From: Actinomycetota bacterium | Lineage (GTDB): Bacteria; Actinomycetota; Acidimicrobiia; Acidimicrobiales; Poriferisodalaceae | Reading direction: 5' to 3' | Assembly (NCBI GenBank): GCA_014238065.1 | Contig: JABABU010000027.1 | Span: forward strand, 1-64,000 | Length of the DNA: 64,000 bases | Shown here: positions 8,946 to 19,112 of the stretch, one piece after another | Layout: each line of letters begins with the position of its first letter | Numbering within the stretch: position 1 is the stretch's first letter | Notes under the pieces: model-generated | What the model was told of the DNA's origin: nothing | Seen by the model: the letters and a program-made list of their open reading frames with translations, nothing else | Databases searched by the model: none | Program-made: the position numbers and the translations under genes

Positions 8946-10232
8946 ATGGAAAGCATGTCATGCATGACCGTCACCGAAGATGTTCGCTCACGGCTCGCCT
9001 CGGCGCATGACATGAACGCGTCCCTGAACTGTTTCATCACGATCGACGACGATGGAGCGCTCGCAGCGGCTGCGGCCGCCGACCAACGTCGAGCAGACAA
9101 CGACTCACTCGGTCCCTTCGACGGCGCAGTCATCGCCGTGAAGGACAACGTCGACACAGCTGGATTGCTCACCACGTTCGGTTCCAAGATGTACTCGGCT
9201 CGGGTTCCGGAGCACGACGCCGCTGCTATCTCCCGTCTACGAGCGGCAGGCGCAATCGTCCTCGGTAAGACCAACATGACCGAACTGGCGTGCGGAACAA
9301 CCGGCGTCAACGAGCACTTCGGCACCTGCCGAAATCCTGGGGACACGTTGCGGTACCCGGGTGGCTCCTCGTCCGGGTCTGCCGCAGCAGTGGCGGCCGG
9401 CATCGTCGACTACGCCATCGGTAGCGACACCGGCTGTTCGATACGACACCCAGCTTCGGTTTGCGGTGTGGTCGGCCTCAAACCCACCTACGACCGCGTC
9501 TCGCGGATGGGCGTGAGCGTCTGCGCCGAACGGCTCGATCACGTCGGACCGATCGCCTCCAGCGTGACTGCGGCCGCCTCGATGCTGCGAGCGATGCAGG
9601 AGCCAGGCAACGATGACCCTGAGCAGCTCATCGGCATCCCGTCCGAAGGTCGCAAGGTCGCTCTGCTGACCGGGGAGCACATGGAGGCGTGCGCCCATGA
9701 CGTCCAGCTCGCGTTCGCGGATGTGGGCGACATGCTTCGCCGGTGCGGTTTCGAGGTCGGCGAGATCGATCTCGAGATCGATCTCGCGGGAATCGACGAC
9801 GCTGCCAACGATCTCGGTGCTGATCTGTTCCGGCTCTACGGCGATGACATCGCTGCAGCAGGTCCAGGCGGAGTGGGCGAGGAGTTGCTCGAATGGAATC
9901 GGATGTACATCGACGTCGACGACGTCCGATACCAGCGCGCGCTGGAAATCCAAGCGAGCGTGACGAACCACGCCCTCGTCGCGATGGATGGTTGGGACGC
10001 GGTGGTGTGTCCGACAACCAGGGTCGGTGCTGGATTGTTCAGCGAGACAGCTGACGAAGATCGGCGCCTACGCATGGGCAACTGCTCACTGTGGAACATG
10101 ACCGGCCAGCCATCGATCACGATTCCCCACGGGACGTCGACGGTCCACATGCCCCTTGGCGTCATGATCACCGGTCACCATCACGCCGACGCTGTTGTCC
10201 TCCAAATCGCGAAGCGGCTCGAGTCCGTGTGA
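8946..10232 (+). CDS. Amidase-signature family hydrolase
   Basis: 428 residues from the ATG at 8946, which follows a GAAAGGGG ribosome-binding site; other in-frame ATGs follow at 8955 and 8964. The Ser-cisSer-Lys triad is visible: Lys in AVIAVKDNVDTAG, the cis-Ser in YPGGSSSGSAAAVAAG, and the nucleophile Ser in IGSDTGCSIRHPASVCG. The usual GSDTGGS is GSDTGCS here. It hydrolyses a C-N amide bond; GatA-like sequence, but no GatB/GatC nearby and the C-terminal region is shorter, so a catabolic amidase is more likely than tRNA amidotransferase. Confidence 0.9.
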   Translation: MESMSCMTVTEDVRSRLASAHDMNASLNCFITIDDDGALAAAAAADQRRADNDSLGPFDGAVIAVKDNVDTAGLLTTFGSKMYSARVPEHDAAAISRLRAAGAIVLGKTNMTELACGTTGVNEHFGTCRNPGDTLRYPGGSSSGSAAAVAAGIVDYAIGSDTGCSIRHPASVCGVVGLKPTYDRVSRMGVSVCAERLDHVGPIASSVTAAASMLRAMQEPGNDDPEQLIGIPSEGRKVALLTGEHMEACAHDVQLAFADVGDMLRRCGFEVGEIDLEIDLAGIDDAANDLGADLFRLYGDDIAAAGPGGVGEELLEWNRMYIDVDDVRYQRALEIQASVTNHALVAMDGWDAVVCPTTRVGAGLFSETADEDRRLRMGNCSLWNMTGQPSITIPHGTSTVHMPLGVMITGHHHADAVVLQIAKRLESV

Positions 10233-10408
10233 ATCGGTCACAAAGACCTGACCGTGCTGACAAGGAGCGCTGAGCTGACGAGGGGCTGACGTGCCATCCG
10301 GGAGGAGGGTTCGTTCTCACACAGGCTCGAGACTCGCGGCCCGTGAGGCTATGGAAGCCCATTGCCCACCAGAGCCCAGCTGCTGGTGCGTGTCACCTCC
10401 AGTAGCCG

Positions 10409-11920
10409 TTAGTTGCCGATGACATCCATGGTGGCGTCGAGGTCCATCGGATACATCGGATGTCTGATGTGCTCGAAGGTTCGCTGCGAGTAGTCCTCGC
10501 TGCACACGCCTGGTCCTGCAACCGGGATGATCTCGGCCGCAATGGGTTCGAAGACAGCTCTGAAGTGTTGGCGCGACTTGATGAGCAGGTACTTCCGCGC
10601 CGTCGGGTCGATGCCGATGTGGGTGTAGAAACCAAGGTCGGTTGGCTCGAGCGGAGACGAGCACACGAGTACATCGGCGTGGTCTGACTCGATCAGGACG
10701 GTGTCACCGAGCTCGGTGGTCGTGCCGGTTCCCATCGGTCCCTCGACGAGGAAGCGACCGTCGGTGATGGCTGCGACTCGGCCGCTCAGCGTCATGGACT
10801 TTGCGGGGAGCCCGATGGCAGGCATGTCGACCTTGCCTCCGAGTTCGACCGTGACCTCTGCGCCGACTCCGGCATCGAGACACACCCGGACGGTCTCGGC
10901 GTCGCAGTACGGACCAGCGACGACATCGTCGAGCCCTTGGGCGATCACTTCTTCGAGCACGCTCATGACATCGGTGATGCCACCGGCCCCGCAGTTGTCG
11001 CCATGATCGGCGAGTACCACTGGACCGACAGCAATGCTTGCGGCCCGAGCAACCGAACTCGCCATGGGCTCGAAATCGAAGACGAAATCGGCTCTACGTT
11101 CCCACGCCAGTTCCAGCAACTCGTCCCGCAGAGCATCCCCCGTCGTCTTGTCACCGTCGCTGGTGATGATGACGCTGAGGCCGGTGTGGGAGATGTCCGA
11201 CAGAGGGAACCCACCGAACACCGAAGCCGTCAGCACTTCGCCGGATGCTTCGGCCTCGATGGCCCTGTCCATGATGTCTTTCATGGGCTGGTGCAGCGGT
11301 GTCTGGCGAAGCATGTTGGTCATCAGCGGAATCACGCCCCAAGAGATGACCGGATCGACCTCGCCGTCGAGTGCTCGCAGAAGCGTCGAGCATGCTCTCT
11401 GCGACGTCTCGTAGGTATCGATGTGCGGGTAGGTCCGATAACCGGTGACGACCGTCGCGTTGCTACACAGATCGGGCGACATACCGAGATGGAAATCGAG
11501 CGACACGGCGATGGGCATGTCGGGAGCGATCGAGCGAATCCTCCGGAGCAGCTCGCCTTCTGCGTCCTCGTGGGTTTCGGTGACCATCGCCCCGTGGAGC
11601 GCGAGAAACATGGCGTCTGGCCCCGTCGAAGCTGCGTCAGTGATGCGCCCAGCCATCTCTTCGAACGCGTCGTCGGTCACTTTGCCCGACGGCATCGCTC
11701 CAGCTGCTAACGGTATGACGAGGTCGGCATCACGCTCGACAAGCATGTCGTAGAAGCCACCGAAAGGTGTCTTGGTTCCCCCAAGGGCCGCGGCCGCAGC
11801 ATCTCGTTCGAGTAGCACGCCGTTCGACGACAGTGGGCAGAACTTGTCGATCGTGGTCGGCTGCGGCGAGAACGTGTTCGTCTCGTGCGACATCCCCGCA
11901 AGTACATACCTCGGTCTCAT
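10409..11920 (-). CDS. M81 (MlrC-type) metallopeptidase
   Basis: 503 residues from the ATG at 11920, preceded by GGAGGGGG at good spacing. Family hallmarks are GMSHETNTFSPQPT at the N-terminus with zinc-binding histidine, MFLALHGAMVTETHEDAEGE, YRTYPHIDTYETSQRA and LADHGDNCGAGG. M81 enzymes include microcystinase C (MlrC), which cleaves linearised cyclic peptides, and many uncharacterised amidase/peptidase homologues. It lies 197 bp downstream of the ABC uptake operon on the same strand, suggesting it processes an imported peptide-like or amide substrate; this is inference. Confidence 0.88.
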   Translation of the reverse strand: MRPRYVLAGMSHETNTFSPQPTTIDKFCPLSSNGVLLERDAAAAALGGTKTPFGGFYDMLVERDADLVIPLAAGAMPSGKVTDDAFEEMAGRITDAASTGPDAMFLALHGAMVTETHEDAEGELLRRIRSIAPDMPIAVSLDFHLGMSPDLCSNATVVTGYRTYPHIDTYETSQRACSTLLRALDGEVDPVISWGVIPLMTNMLRQTPLHQPMKDIMDRAIEAEASGEVLTASVFGGFPLSDISHTGLSVIITSDGDKTTGDALRDELLELAWERRADFVFDFEPMASSVARAASIAVGPVVLADHGDNCGAGGITDVMSVLEEVIAQGLDDVVAGPYCDAETVRVCLDAGVGAEVTVELGGKVDMPAIGLPAKSMTLSGRVAAITDGRFLVEGPMGTGTTTELGDTVLIESDHADVLVCSSPLEPTDLGFYTHIGIDPTARKYLLIKSRQHFRAVFEPIAAEIIPVAGPGVCSEDYSQRTFEHIRHPMYPMDLDATMDVIGN

Positions 11921-12117
11921 GACAACCCCCTCCAACAGTTGAGTCGGGTCCAACCTACGGCCCAGGGAGGTATGTAGGGAACAGGCTCCGGTCAATGTCA
12001 CCGGCCCGACACATCCAAGCCGAGCGCGACACAAGCCGCCGGGGCACCTGAACAGCCCCCGAGGACGAGGGCATGTCTCCCGTCAACACAGCAAGCTGCC
12101 CAAGCGACTCCTGCTCG

Positions 12118-13968
12118 CTATCCGGTGCCCAGATACGCGGCCTGGACCTGCGGGTTGGCTTGGATCTCGGCTGGGGTGCCCGCAGCGATGACGCGGCCGC
12201 GGTCGAGGCAATAGATCCGGTCACAGATGCCGGTGATGAAGTTGAGGTCGTGGTCGATGACAACCACTCCCGCGCCGACAAGATCCGCCATCGTCCTCAC
12301 CTGTTCGACCATCTCCAGTGATTCGGAGTCGCTCATGCCCGACGTCGGTTCGTCGAGGAGCAGGAACGACGGCGACATGCCTGCCGCCCGCGCCAGTTCG
12401 AGTCGGCGACTGTTGCCATAATCGAGTTCGCTGGCCCTCCGGTCGCGGTGGTCCCAGAGTCCAGCGGCAACGACAAGCTGGTCAACTGAAGGGTGGGCCC
12501 GCTCGGTTCTGTGCCGTGCGGCGACCAGCGTCGACACTTCGGTGTTCTCTCTGACCGTCAGTGCACCGAACAGCCGCAGATTCTGGAACGTGCGAACCAG
12601 TCCAGCACGTGCGATCTCGAATGGCTCCGAGGTCGACAGATCAGTGTCTCCGAGGACAACGCGGCCCGAGGTCTGCTCGGCCATACCGGTGATCACGTTG
12701 ACGAGGGTCGTCTTTCCGGCTCCGTTGGGTCCGATGATGCCGACGACCTCATCGCCCCGTGCCTCGATCCCCGCCCCAGCGAGCGCTTGGAACCCACCGA
12801 AGAAGAGATCGACGTCGGATGCCACAAGAACGAGATCGTCATCTGAGGTGACCGACTCAGCCAGGTCAGGCTGAACATCGTTCTTGGGGCCGAAGCGGCG
12901 CCGCATCCAATCGCCCAGTTCCCAGTCGTCGAGGATCCCCTTCGGCCGCCACAGCATGAAACCCAGCATCGACAATCCGAGGAAGACCGTTTGGAGGTTC
13001 TCCCTGAAGATCCAGTCGAGCGGCGCACCGTCGAGACCGATACCGAAGACCTCGAAGTCATCCTGACCAAGGCGCCGAGAGAACTCGCGCCCGGCAGTCA
13101 TCACCGCAACGCCCAACACGGCTCCTGTGACGCTGTTTCGGCCGCCGACGACCAGCATCACGATCGTCAGCAGTGTGTAATTGAAGAAGAAGTCATCAGG
13201 AAGAATCGAACCGTCCTGATACACGCGCAGGCTCGCTCCAACGCTGACGACCGCCACGGAGATGAGCAGCGCGATCATCTGTTGGACAAGAGGATTGATT
13301 CCCATCGCTCTCGCCGCGAGGTTGTCCTCGCGGGCTGCGACCGCGAGGCGGCCACTCCTGCTCTTCGCAAAGAACGTCGCAACAACGATGGCAACGAACA
13401 ACATCAGGTAGATGGGTGCTCGCGTGTCGAGGTTCCCGCCGATCCTGAACGACAGACCGGCTCTGTCACCCCCTGTGAGCTCGGGCCAGTTCCGCGCGAC
13501 CTCGTGGGTGACGAAGAGCAGCGCCAGCGTGATGACCGTTGCAGCCACAGCGCCCGATTCTGCGCCGGATCTGGCCAATCCGAGACCGATCACGAAAGCC
13601 GCGATCACCGTCACGCCCACCGCGATGACGACGGCGAGCCACGTACTCAGATGGACATCGGTGAGTCCGAACGGAGCGTCGGGTACGCGCTTCTCCTTCT
13701 CGAGGGGAGCGATGGCGAGGATGCCGAACGTGTAGCCAGCGATAGCACCGAAACCGATGTGACCGAATGACAGCACCCCGGTGTTGCCGACGTAGATCTG
13801 AATTCCCAGAACCACGATCGCGTCGATCAGCATGATGGTGATCAGCCGCTCCGCAGCACCCCCGCCGATGATGGCCTGGTACGTCAATCCGCCGAGAACG
13901 AACACTCCGAACAGCATGACGGCTGCGAGGAGTGGGAACATTGCGGTGGCCCGAAATCGCTCCACCAT
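12118..13968 (-). CDS. Fused LivM permease-LivG ATPase of branched-chain amino acid-type ABC transporter
   Basis: 616 residues. Residues 1 to about 345 are a LivM-like permease with many membrane segments and the EAA-like region AAREDNLAARAMGINPL. From about 370 onward comes a LivG ATPase: Walker A IGPNGAGKTTLVNVITG, signature LDYGNSRRLELARAAG (LivG-type variant of LSGGQ), and Walker B FLLLDEPTSGMSD. Permease and ATPase are normally separate proteins in E. coli; fusions occur in some bacteria. Its ATG overlaps the livH stop (TGATG). It ends the operon binding protein-livF-livH-livMG. Confidence 0.9.
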   Translation of the reverse strand: MVERFRATAMFPLLAAVMLFGVFVLGGLTYQAIIGGGAAERLITIMLIDAIVVLGIQIYVGNTGVLSFGHIGFGAIAGYTFGILAIAPLEKEKRVPDAPFGLTDVHLSTWLAVVIAVGVTVIAAFVIGLGLARSGAESGAVAATVITLALLFVTHEVARNWPELTGGDRAGLSFRIGGNLDTRAPIYLMLFVAIVVATFFAKSRSGRLAVAAREDNLAARAMGINPLVQQMIALLISVAVVSVGASLRVYQDGSILPDDFFFNYTLLTIVMLVVGGRNSVTGAVLGVAVMTAGREFSRRLGQDDFEVFGIGLDGAPLDWIFRENLQTVFLGLSMLGFMLWRPKGILDDWELGDWMRRRFGPKNDVQPDLAESVTSDDDLVLVASDVDLFFGGFQALAGAGIEARGDEVVGIIGPNGAGKTTLVNVITGMAEQTSGRVVLGDTDLSTSEPFEIARAGLVRTFQNLRLFGALTVRENTEVSTLVAARHRTERAHPSVDQLVVAAGLWDHRDRRASELDYGNSRRLELARAAGMSPSFLLLDEPTSGMSDSESLEMVEQVRTMADLVGAGVVVIDHDLNFITGICDRIYCLDRGRVIAAGTPAEIQANPQVQAAYLGTG

Positions 13969-14858
13969 CAGACGCGCTCCGCGTGGGCAACGGTGATCAG
14001 CCCTTGGGGCCGGAAGATGAAGAGCAGGGCGATCAGCAAGAACACGACGCCTTCAGTCAGGCTGGCAACCGAATCGGGCAGTCGCGAACGAAGCAGCACC
14101 TCGGCCAGGCCCAGCGCAAATCCGCCGATGACCGCACCACGAAGGCTTCCCAAGCCGCCGATCAACGCAGCGAGCACCCCCTTCAACATCGGGTCGATGC
14201 CTGCTGTCGGTGTGGTGCTCCCCGCCCGCATGAGCCAGAAGACACCGGCTATCCCCGCGAGCAAGCCTGACAGGGCAAAGGCTCCGCGAATGACGGAGTC
14301 GGACTTCACCCCCATCAGACGGGCCGTGTCGAAGTCGGCAGCCGCGGCCCGAAGGGAGAGGCCGAACATCGTGCGCTGCAGCAACAGCGTCGTCGCTATG
14401 AGCGTGACCAAGGTGACACCGATGACAACGGTGTCGAACACCTCGATGTTGAGCGAGCGGACCGAGTACGTGTTCGCGACCCAGGTCGGTCTCGGGAACG
14501 TTTTCACCGATGCGGAGACGTACAGAAGGAAGATCGCCGATACGACGAAATGCACACCGAACGAGGTCAACAACAACGTGAAGTCGGAAGCTCCGCGCAC
14601 ACGGCTGAACGCAATCCGCTCGATCACCAGAGATGTCGCTATGGCCGACAGGACGATCAAGGGGACGACCAGCCACCACGACCAGTCGTTGGTCCCGATA
14701 GTCCAGAACGCGACGTATCCGGCGACGGTGATCATCTCGCCGTGAGCGAAGTTCAGCAGATGCATGACGCCAAAGACAACGGCAACGCCAAGGGCGAGCA
14801 GGGCGTAGATGCTTCCTCGGCCGAGGCCGTCGATGAGGTTCTGGAGCAACTCGGTCAC
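13968..14858 (-). CDS. livH: LivH-type ABC permease
   Basis: 296 residues, hydrophobic. LIDGLGRGSIYALLALGVAV and VMHLLNFAHGEMITVAGYVA are the LivH signature, and LSLRAAAADFDTARLMGVK near residue 180 is the ATPase-coupling loop. Overlaps livF by 4 nt (ATGA) and the fused livMG by 1 nt, so the whole operon is translationally coupled. Substrate is set by the binding protein. Confidence 0.92.
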   Translation of the reverse strand: MTELLQNLIDGLGRGSIYALLALGVAVVFGVMHLLNFAHGEMITVAGYVAFWTIGTNDWSWWLVVPLIVLSAIATSLVIERIAFSRVRGASDFTLLLTSFGVHFVVSAIFLLYVSASVKTFPRPTWVANTYSVRSLNIEVFDTVVIGVTLVTLIATTLLLQRTMFGLSLRAAAADFDTARLMGVKSDSVIRGAFALSGLLAGIAGVFWLMRAGSTTPTAGIDPMLKGVLAALIGGLGSLRGAVIGGFALGLAEVLLRSRLPDSVASLTEGVVFLLIALLFIFRPQGLITVAHAERV

Positions 14859-15562
14859 GAGTCTCCCCCGACGAATGTGTCGAACAGATCGTCCCGTACC
14901 CGAAGCTCAGCTCCGGTCCCTTCTGCGACCACCGCTCCACTACGTAGAACGTAGGCCCGATCGGCGACGGCGAGCATTCGCTCCGCGTTCTGCTCGACGA
15001 CGAGCAACGTCCTGCCCTGTTCGCGGAGCGACTCAATCAACCCGAACACGACATCGACGAGCACTGGCGCAAGCCCGAGGGACGGCTCGTCCATCATGAG
15101 CAGCCGCGGCTTCGACATCAGCGCCCGAGCGATCGCGAGTTGCTGCGCTTCGCCGCCAGACAGATACCCGGCGGCCGTCGTCCATTTCTCGGCCAGGACC
15201 GGGAACTGTTCCTTCATTTCGTCGAGAAGCACCGCTCTATCGGTGGAACTCACGGTGACTCCGCCGATCTTGAGGTTCTCTTCGACGGTGAGGTCAGTGA
15301 AGATCCTGCGATGCTCGGGCACAAGCGCAAGGCCTGAACGCAGCAACCGCTCCGGCGGATGCCCCGTGACGTCAGCGCCATCGAGGAGCACGGACCCCGA
15401 TACCGGAGCGAGGAGCCCAGCGATCGTGTTCAGCAGAGTTGTCTTTCCGGCACCGTTGGGCCCGATGAGGCCAATGACCTCACCGGCCCCAACATGTACC
15501 GAAGCGTTCCTGAGCGCCGCGATCGCACCGTATTTGGTTGTCAATCCCGACGCTTCGAGCAA
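14855..15562 (-). CDS. livF: LivF-type ABC ATPase
   Basis: 235 residues. Walker A is IGLIGPNGAGKTTLLNTIAG, the signature is YLSGGEAQQLAIARAL and Walker B is RLLMMDEPSLGLAPVLVD, which carries the SLGLAP stretch diagnostic of LivF. It energises the LivH/LivM pore together with the fused LivG domain. It starts 6 bp after the binding-protein stop. Confidence 0.93.
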   Translation of the reverse strand: MLEASGLTTKYGAIAALRNASVHVGAGEVIGLIGPNGAGKTTLLNTIAGLLAPVSGSVLLDGADVTGHPPERLLRSGLALVPEHRRIFTDLTVEENLKIGGVTVSSTDRAVLLDEMKEQFPVLAEKWTTAAGYLSGGEAQQLAIARALMSKPRLLMMDEPSLGLAPVLVDVVFGLIESLREQGRTLLVVEQNAERMLAVADRAYVLRSGAVVAEGTGAELRVRDDLFDTFVGGDS

Positions 15563-15568
15563 CGGAGA

Positions 15569-16789
15569 TCAGCCGATGGTGGCGACCAGAACGTCCTCAC
15601 CATCGACGATCCGGTTGATCGGGACCGCCTTTGGCGGGATACCGTTCGTGCCGTCGTAGGTGATCTCACCCGACAGGCCTTGGAATCCCGAGATGACTTT
15701 CACGGCCTCGCCGATCTTCTCACTGTCATTGCAATCGCAATCGAGCATGCCCTGGATGCCGACGAACATCGAGTCGACGTAGAGCGCCATGAAGCCACGG
15801 CTCTCGAGCGCCTCACCCTTGGCGGCCTCATATCCGGCAAGCAACGAGTCGATCCTGTCGCCAGCGCTGATGCTGGTGTGCGGCGTGTGCGCGATGCCCT
15901 CGTTGTTGGCCTCGACTTGGATACCAGTTGCGTCGAGTGCGTCCGTGCCGATGTAGGTCAAGGCATCCAGGCCTTGTCCTTCGAGCTGCCCGCGCAACGC
16001 CGTGACCTGGAATCCAAGAGCTGCCGAGAAGACGACTTCGTTGTTCTCGGAGATGCCTGCGATCTCGTTCACCTGGGCCGAAAAGTCGGTGTCAGCTGCC
16101 CACACGTATGTCTGAATGCTGACGACTTCGCCGCCGCCGGCCTCAAAGGCCGCGATGAACGCATCTGGGTTCACGCCCGTGTAAGGAATGCCCTCACCTT
16201 CGGTGAACACGATAGCTCTGGTGATGCCCTCGTCGAGCGCCCACTGTGCAGCAGCGCCAGACATCTGATGGTCGTCGAAAGTCACGAGATACGAGTTGAT
16301 GGCAGCGTCCGCGAGCGTCGGCTCGGTCGATGCCGCCACGAACAGAGGCACCTTGCCCTCTGTTGTCTGAAGGATCGGCAACGCGAAGTCCGCGAATGGC
16401 GGCCCGATCAGGAAGTGAGCACCCCAGTCGAGAAGCTCGGCAGTCGCGAGGGCTGCGTCGTCGCCGACCTCGGCCACTCTGACCTCTATCGGACGGCCGT
16501 TGATGCCACCGCTGCAGTTCGCGAGTTCAGCGACATATGGCACCAGGTTCGAGCCAGGGATGTCGACGAATCCGACCACATCACTGAAATCCATCGCCAT
16601 GCCTACCTTGATCGGATCTCCCGATGGAGCATCTGCGCAGTCTGCGAGATCGGCGCCAAGGATGGCGTCGATGTCCAGCCCGCCACCAGAACCACCACCA
16701 GAACCACCGCTCGACTCGCTGCTGTCGCCGCAGGCCGCGGCAATGAGTCCAAAGACCGCGAGCAAAGTAACCACCAGCCTGAGTTTCAT
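15569..16789 (-). CDS. Lipoprotein substrate-binding protein of the Liv-type ABC transporter
   Basis: 406 residues from the ATG at 16789, which has GGAGGG upstream; the longer frame to 16873 would bury the signal peptide. The N-terminus is a lipoprotein signal ending IAAACGDS (lipid-modified Cys20) followed by a Ser/Gly-rich linker. The rest is a periplasmic-binding type 1 fold (PIKVGMAMDFSDVVGFVDIP). It captures the substrate outside the membrane for the three downstream proteins. Binding residues for leucine are not obvious, so amide, urea-like or peptide-derived ligands remain possible. Confidence 0.88.
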   Translation of the reverse strand: MKLRLVVTLLAVFGLIAAACGDSSESSGGSGGGSGGGLDIDAILGADLADCADAPSGDPIKVGMAMDFSDVVGFVDIPGSNLVPYVAELANCSGGINGRPIEVRVAEVGDDAALATAELLDWGAHFLIGPPFADFALPILQTTEGKVPLFVAASTEPTLADAAINSYLVTFDDHQMSGAAAQWALDEGITRAIVFTEGEGIPYTGVNPDAFIAAFEAGGGEVVSIQTYVWAADTDFSAQVNEIAGISENNEVVFSAALGFQVTALRGQLEGQGLDALTYIGTDALDATGIQVEANNEGIAHTPHTSISAGDRIDSLLAGYEAAKGEALESRGFMALYVDSMFVGIQGMLDCDCNDSEKIGEAVKVISGFQGLSGEITYDGTNGIPPKAVPINRIVDGEDVLVATIG

Positions 16790-16899
16790 GTCAGTTCCCT
16801 CCATAGACAAGAGGAGCAGCGTAGCCGATCCCCATCTTTCGGCCACCGACGGACCGAGCGGGCCAGCCGTCACACTTGACGACCCGCTGTGCTCGTCGA

Positions 16900-17688
16900 T
16901 CAGTCGAGCGTGGAACGCGCACGGAGGACCAGGTCGACGAACTCGGTTCTTTCTGACGCGGTGAGGGCCTCATAGGCATGCACGCAGGCTGCCGTGGTTG
17001 CGATCTCAGCTCGAGCCTTCGCCGGCTCATCGGGCTCGGGGTGCGGTGCCGACCAACCGAAACGCTCCGCTCCCGCCGATCCTCCCCTGACCTGATCGGC
17101 TGTGAACGACATGATCGCATGCTGAGGCGTCAGCCCAACCGACTGGATCGCACTCAGGTGAGCGCCACCCCGCATCTCGCGGAGTACCTGCAGCACATGT
17201 GTCGCTCGACCGGCCGAATCAGAAGGACTGTCCATCCTGCGCCAGCCGGCGAACAACACGCCAACGATCGGAAGAGCTGCATCAACCACCTTCTGACCGA
17301 GATCACCGAGGCGATCGAGGTCAGCGTCATCGATCGAAGCGAACGTCCTTCGCCCCCAGTCCGCAGCCGCTCGCCCGTATGCGACCGAGATCTCGGCACG
17401 TCCAATGCCAGCGGGACACAGACCCCACAATTTGGCGACGAGTTCAGGGGCCATGAATCCGAGCCCTGCGGCAGCAATGTCAGGGCCGACATCGCCCAAC
17501 ACCCCGGCACGACCGAAGACCCAGAAGCCGAACCCTGGAGGGAGGCCGAGCTGTGCAGCACGCTCGGCGGTGACGGGATCGGACATCCAGGATCGGCCGA
17601 TCTCGAGAATCGGGATCGCGGTTGCGTCTGCGGTTTCGGATGCTGTCCTCATCGACGCCTGTTTCTCAGTCTCTTCACGATGAGGCAC
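16900..17688 (-). CDS. SCO6745-type conserved actinobacterial protein
   Basis: 262 residues. It shows the layout I associate with the SCO6745 family: GFGFWVFGRAGVLGDVGPDI early, LGFMAPELVAKLW, and LREMRGGAHLSAIQSVGLTP near residue 170. No enzyme function is established for the family to my knowledge. The GTG at 17688 directly abuts the acyl-CoA dehydrogenase stop; an ATG at 17652 is the alternative start. Adjacency implies co-transcription with the dehydrogenase. Confidence 0.68.
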   Translation of the reverse strand: MPHREETEKQASMRTASETADATAIPILEIGRSWMSDPVTAERAAQLGLPPGFGFWVFGRAGVLGDVGPDIAAAGLGFMAPELVAKLWGLCPAGIGRAEISVAYGRAAADWGRRTFASIDDADLDRLGDLGQKVVDAALPIVGVLFAGWRRMDSPSDSAGRATHVLQVLREMRGGAHLSAIQSVGLTPQHAIMSFTADQVRGGSAGAERFGWSAPHPEPDEPAKARAEIATTAACVHAYEALTASERTEFVDLVLRARSTLD

Positions 17689-18969
17689 TCAGCGCCGCGA
17701 CGCCATGTACCTGGCATATTTGTCCGCGATTTCCTTCAGCTCGGGATCGGCCTTGAACATCGGTTCGAAATGTTTCTGCGCAGCCTCGCGCTTGGCAGGG
17801 AAGTACTCGGTTGGCCAGTACCCCTCGTGCGGTCGGTACTCCTTCAACACCCGGCGGGCCACCGTTGCCTTGTGGACTTCGTCGACCCCGTCGGCGATAC
17901 CCATCGTCGGCGCGCTCGCGTACATGTCCTGCAGAGGTGTGAGGTCTGTCGTGCCGAGGGACCCCATGATGTGAAGCGCGTTGAACGACACCTCGCGAAG
18001 CACCTTGGCCATGGTGTATTTCACGGCCGCGATGTCGGTGCGTGCCTCTTGGGTGCTCGTGTTGTCGATCTTCCAAGCCGTCTCGAGCACAAAGAGCCGA
18101 AGCATCCTGATCATGGCGTACGAGTCGGCAATCTTCTCTTGCACCATCTGATGGTCAGAGATGATCTTGCCGTGCGACTCACGGCTGAGCGCTCTCTCAC
18201 ACATCATGTCGAACGCCAGCGTGCACCGAGCAACGGTGCGCATCGCATGATGAATTCGTCCGCCCCCGAGACGGCGCTGAGCCAGGACCTTTGCGCCATC
18301 TTCTGGGCCGAGAAGATGATCTTCGGGGATGCGGACGTCGTTGTAGATGATGTGGTTGTGGCTACGGGGCTCTGGCTGGATCTCCACGCCCGGCGTGTCA
18401 CGTGGTACGACGAACATGCCGTTCGTGCACATGACGAACAAGATGTCAGCCGCCCGGCCTGCGCTGGTGAACCACTTCTCGCCGTTGATGACCCACTCGC
18501 CGCCATCGCGCATGGCGTACGTCCTGAACAGGTTCGGGTCTGACCCGCCCTGGGGCTCGGTCATCGAATAGGCGGAGAACATCTCCTGGTTGAGCAGTGG
18601 TGTGAGCCACCGTTCCTTCTGCTCATCGGTGCCGTAGGCGGCCAGCATCTCCATGTTGCCCGTGTCCGGAGCCGCGGCTCCGAACATCTGAGGCGCAGAG
18701 GGGTAACGACCGAGGATCTCGTTGAGCAGACCAAGCTTCAGCTGGCCGTAGCCAGGACCTCCGAGTTCCTCATCGAGAAAGATGGCCCACAGATCTTGGG
18801 CCTTGACCTGGTCTTGCAGATCTTTCACCAGGGCCCTGATCTTCGGTTCCCTCGACCGAACGGCGTACGGGAACACATAACCCAGCGGCTCCACCTGCTC
18901 CTTGCAGAAGCTCTCGACCCAGTTGAGCTTCTCCTGGAATTCGGGTTCGGTCTGAAAGTCCCAAGCCAT
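17689..18969 (-). CDS. Acyl-CoA dehydrogenase (ACAD10/11-like branch)
   Basis: 426 residues from the ATG at 18969, with GAGGG upstream. AYSMTEPQGGSDPNLFRTYA, GEWVINGEKWFTSAGRAADI and the C-terminal ADGVDEVHKATVARRVLKEY mark the family. The last motif is that of long-chain/branched ACADs near ACAD10/11 rather than the EGT motif of short-chain enzymes. FAD-dependent alpha,beta-dehydrogenation of an acyl-CoA is expected. It heads a two-gene unit with the SCO6745-type gene. Confidence 0.93.
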   Translation of the reverse strand: MAWDFQTEPEFQEKLNWVESFCKEQVEPLGYVFPYAVRSREPKIRALVKDLQDQVKAQDLWAIFLDEELGGPGYGQLKLGLLNEILGRYPSAPQMFGAAAPDTGNMEMLAAYGTDEQKERWLTPLLNQEMFSAYSMTEPQGGSDPNLFRTYAMRDGGEWVINGEKWFTSAGRAADILFVMCTNGMFVVPRDTPGVEIQPEPRSHNHIIYNDVRIPEDHLLGPEDGAKVLAQRRLGGGRIHHAMRTVARCTLAFDMMCERALSRESHGKIISDHQMVQEKIADSYAMIRMLRLFVLETAWKIDNTSTQEARTDIAAVKYTMAKVLREVSFNALHIMGSLGTTDLTPLQDMYASAPTMGIADGVDEVHKATVARRVLKEYRPHEGYWPTEYFPAKREAAQKHFEPMFKADPELKEIADKYARYMASRR

Positions 18970-19112
18970 GTCGTCAGTCCCTCGGTGTGAAAGGCGGTGC
19001 GTCATTCGTTACCACCGATCAGCGACCTGACCCAAAGAAAGATACGGGCAGGGTCCGCCACCGCCATTTTTGCCGCACGATGAGCACTCTCGAAATAGGG
19101 CGGGGCGTCGTC

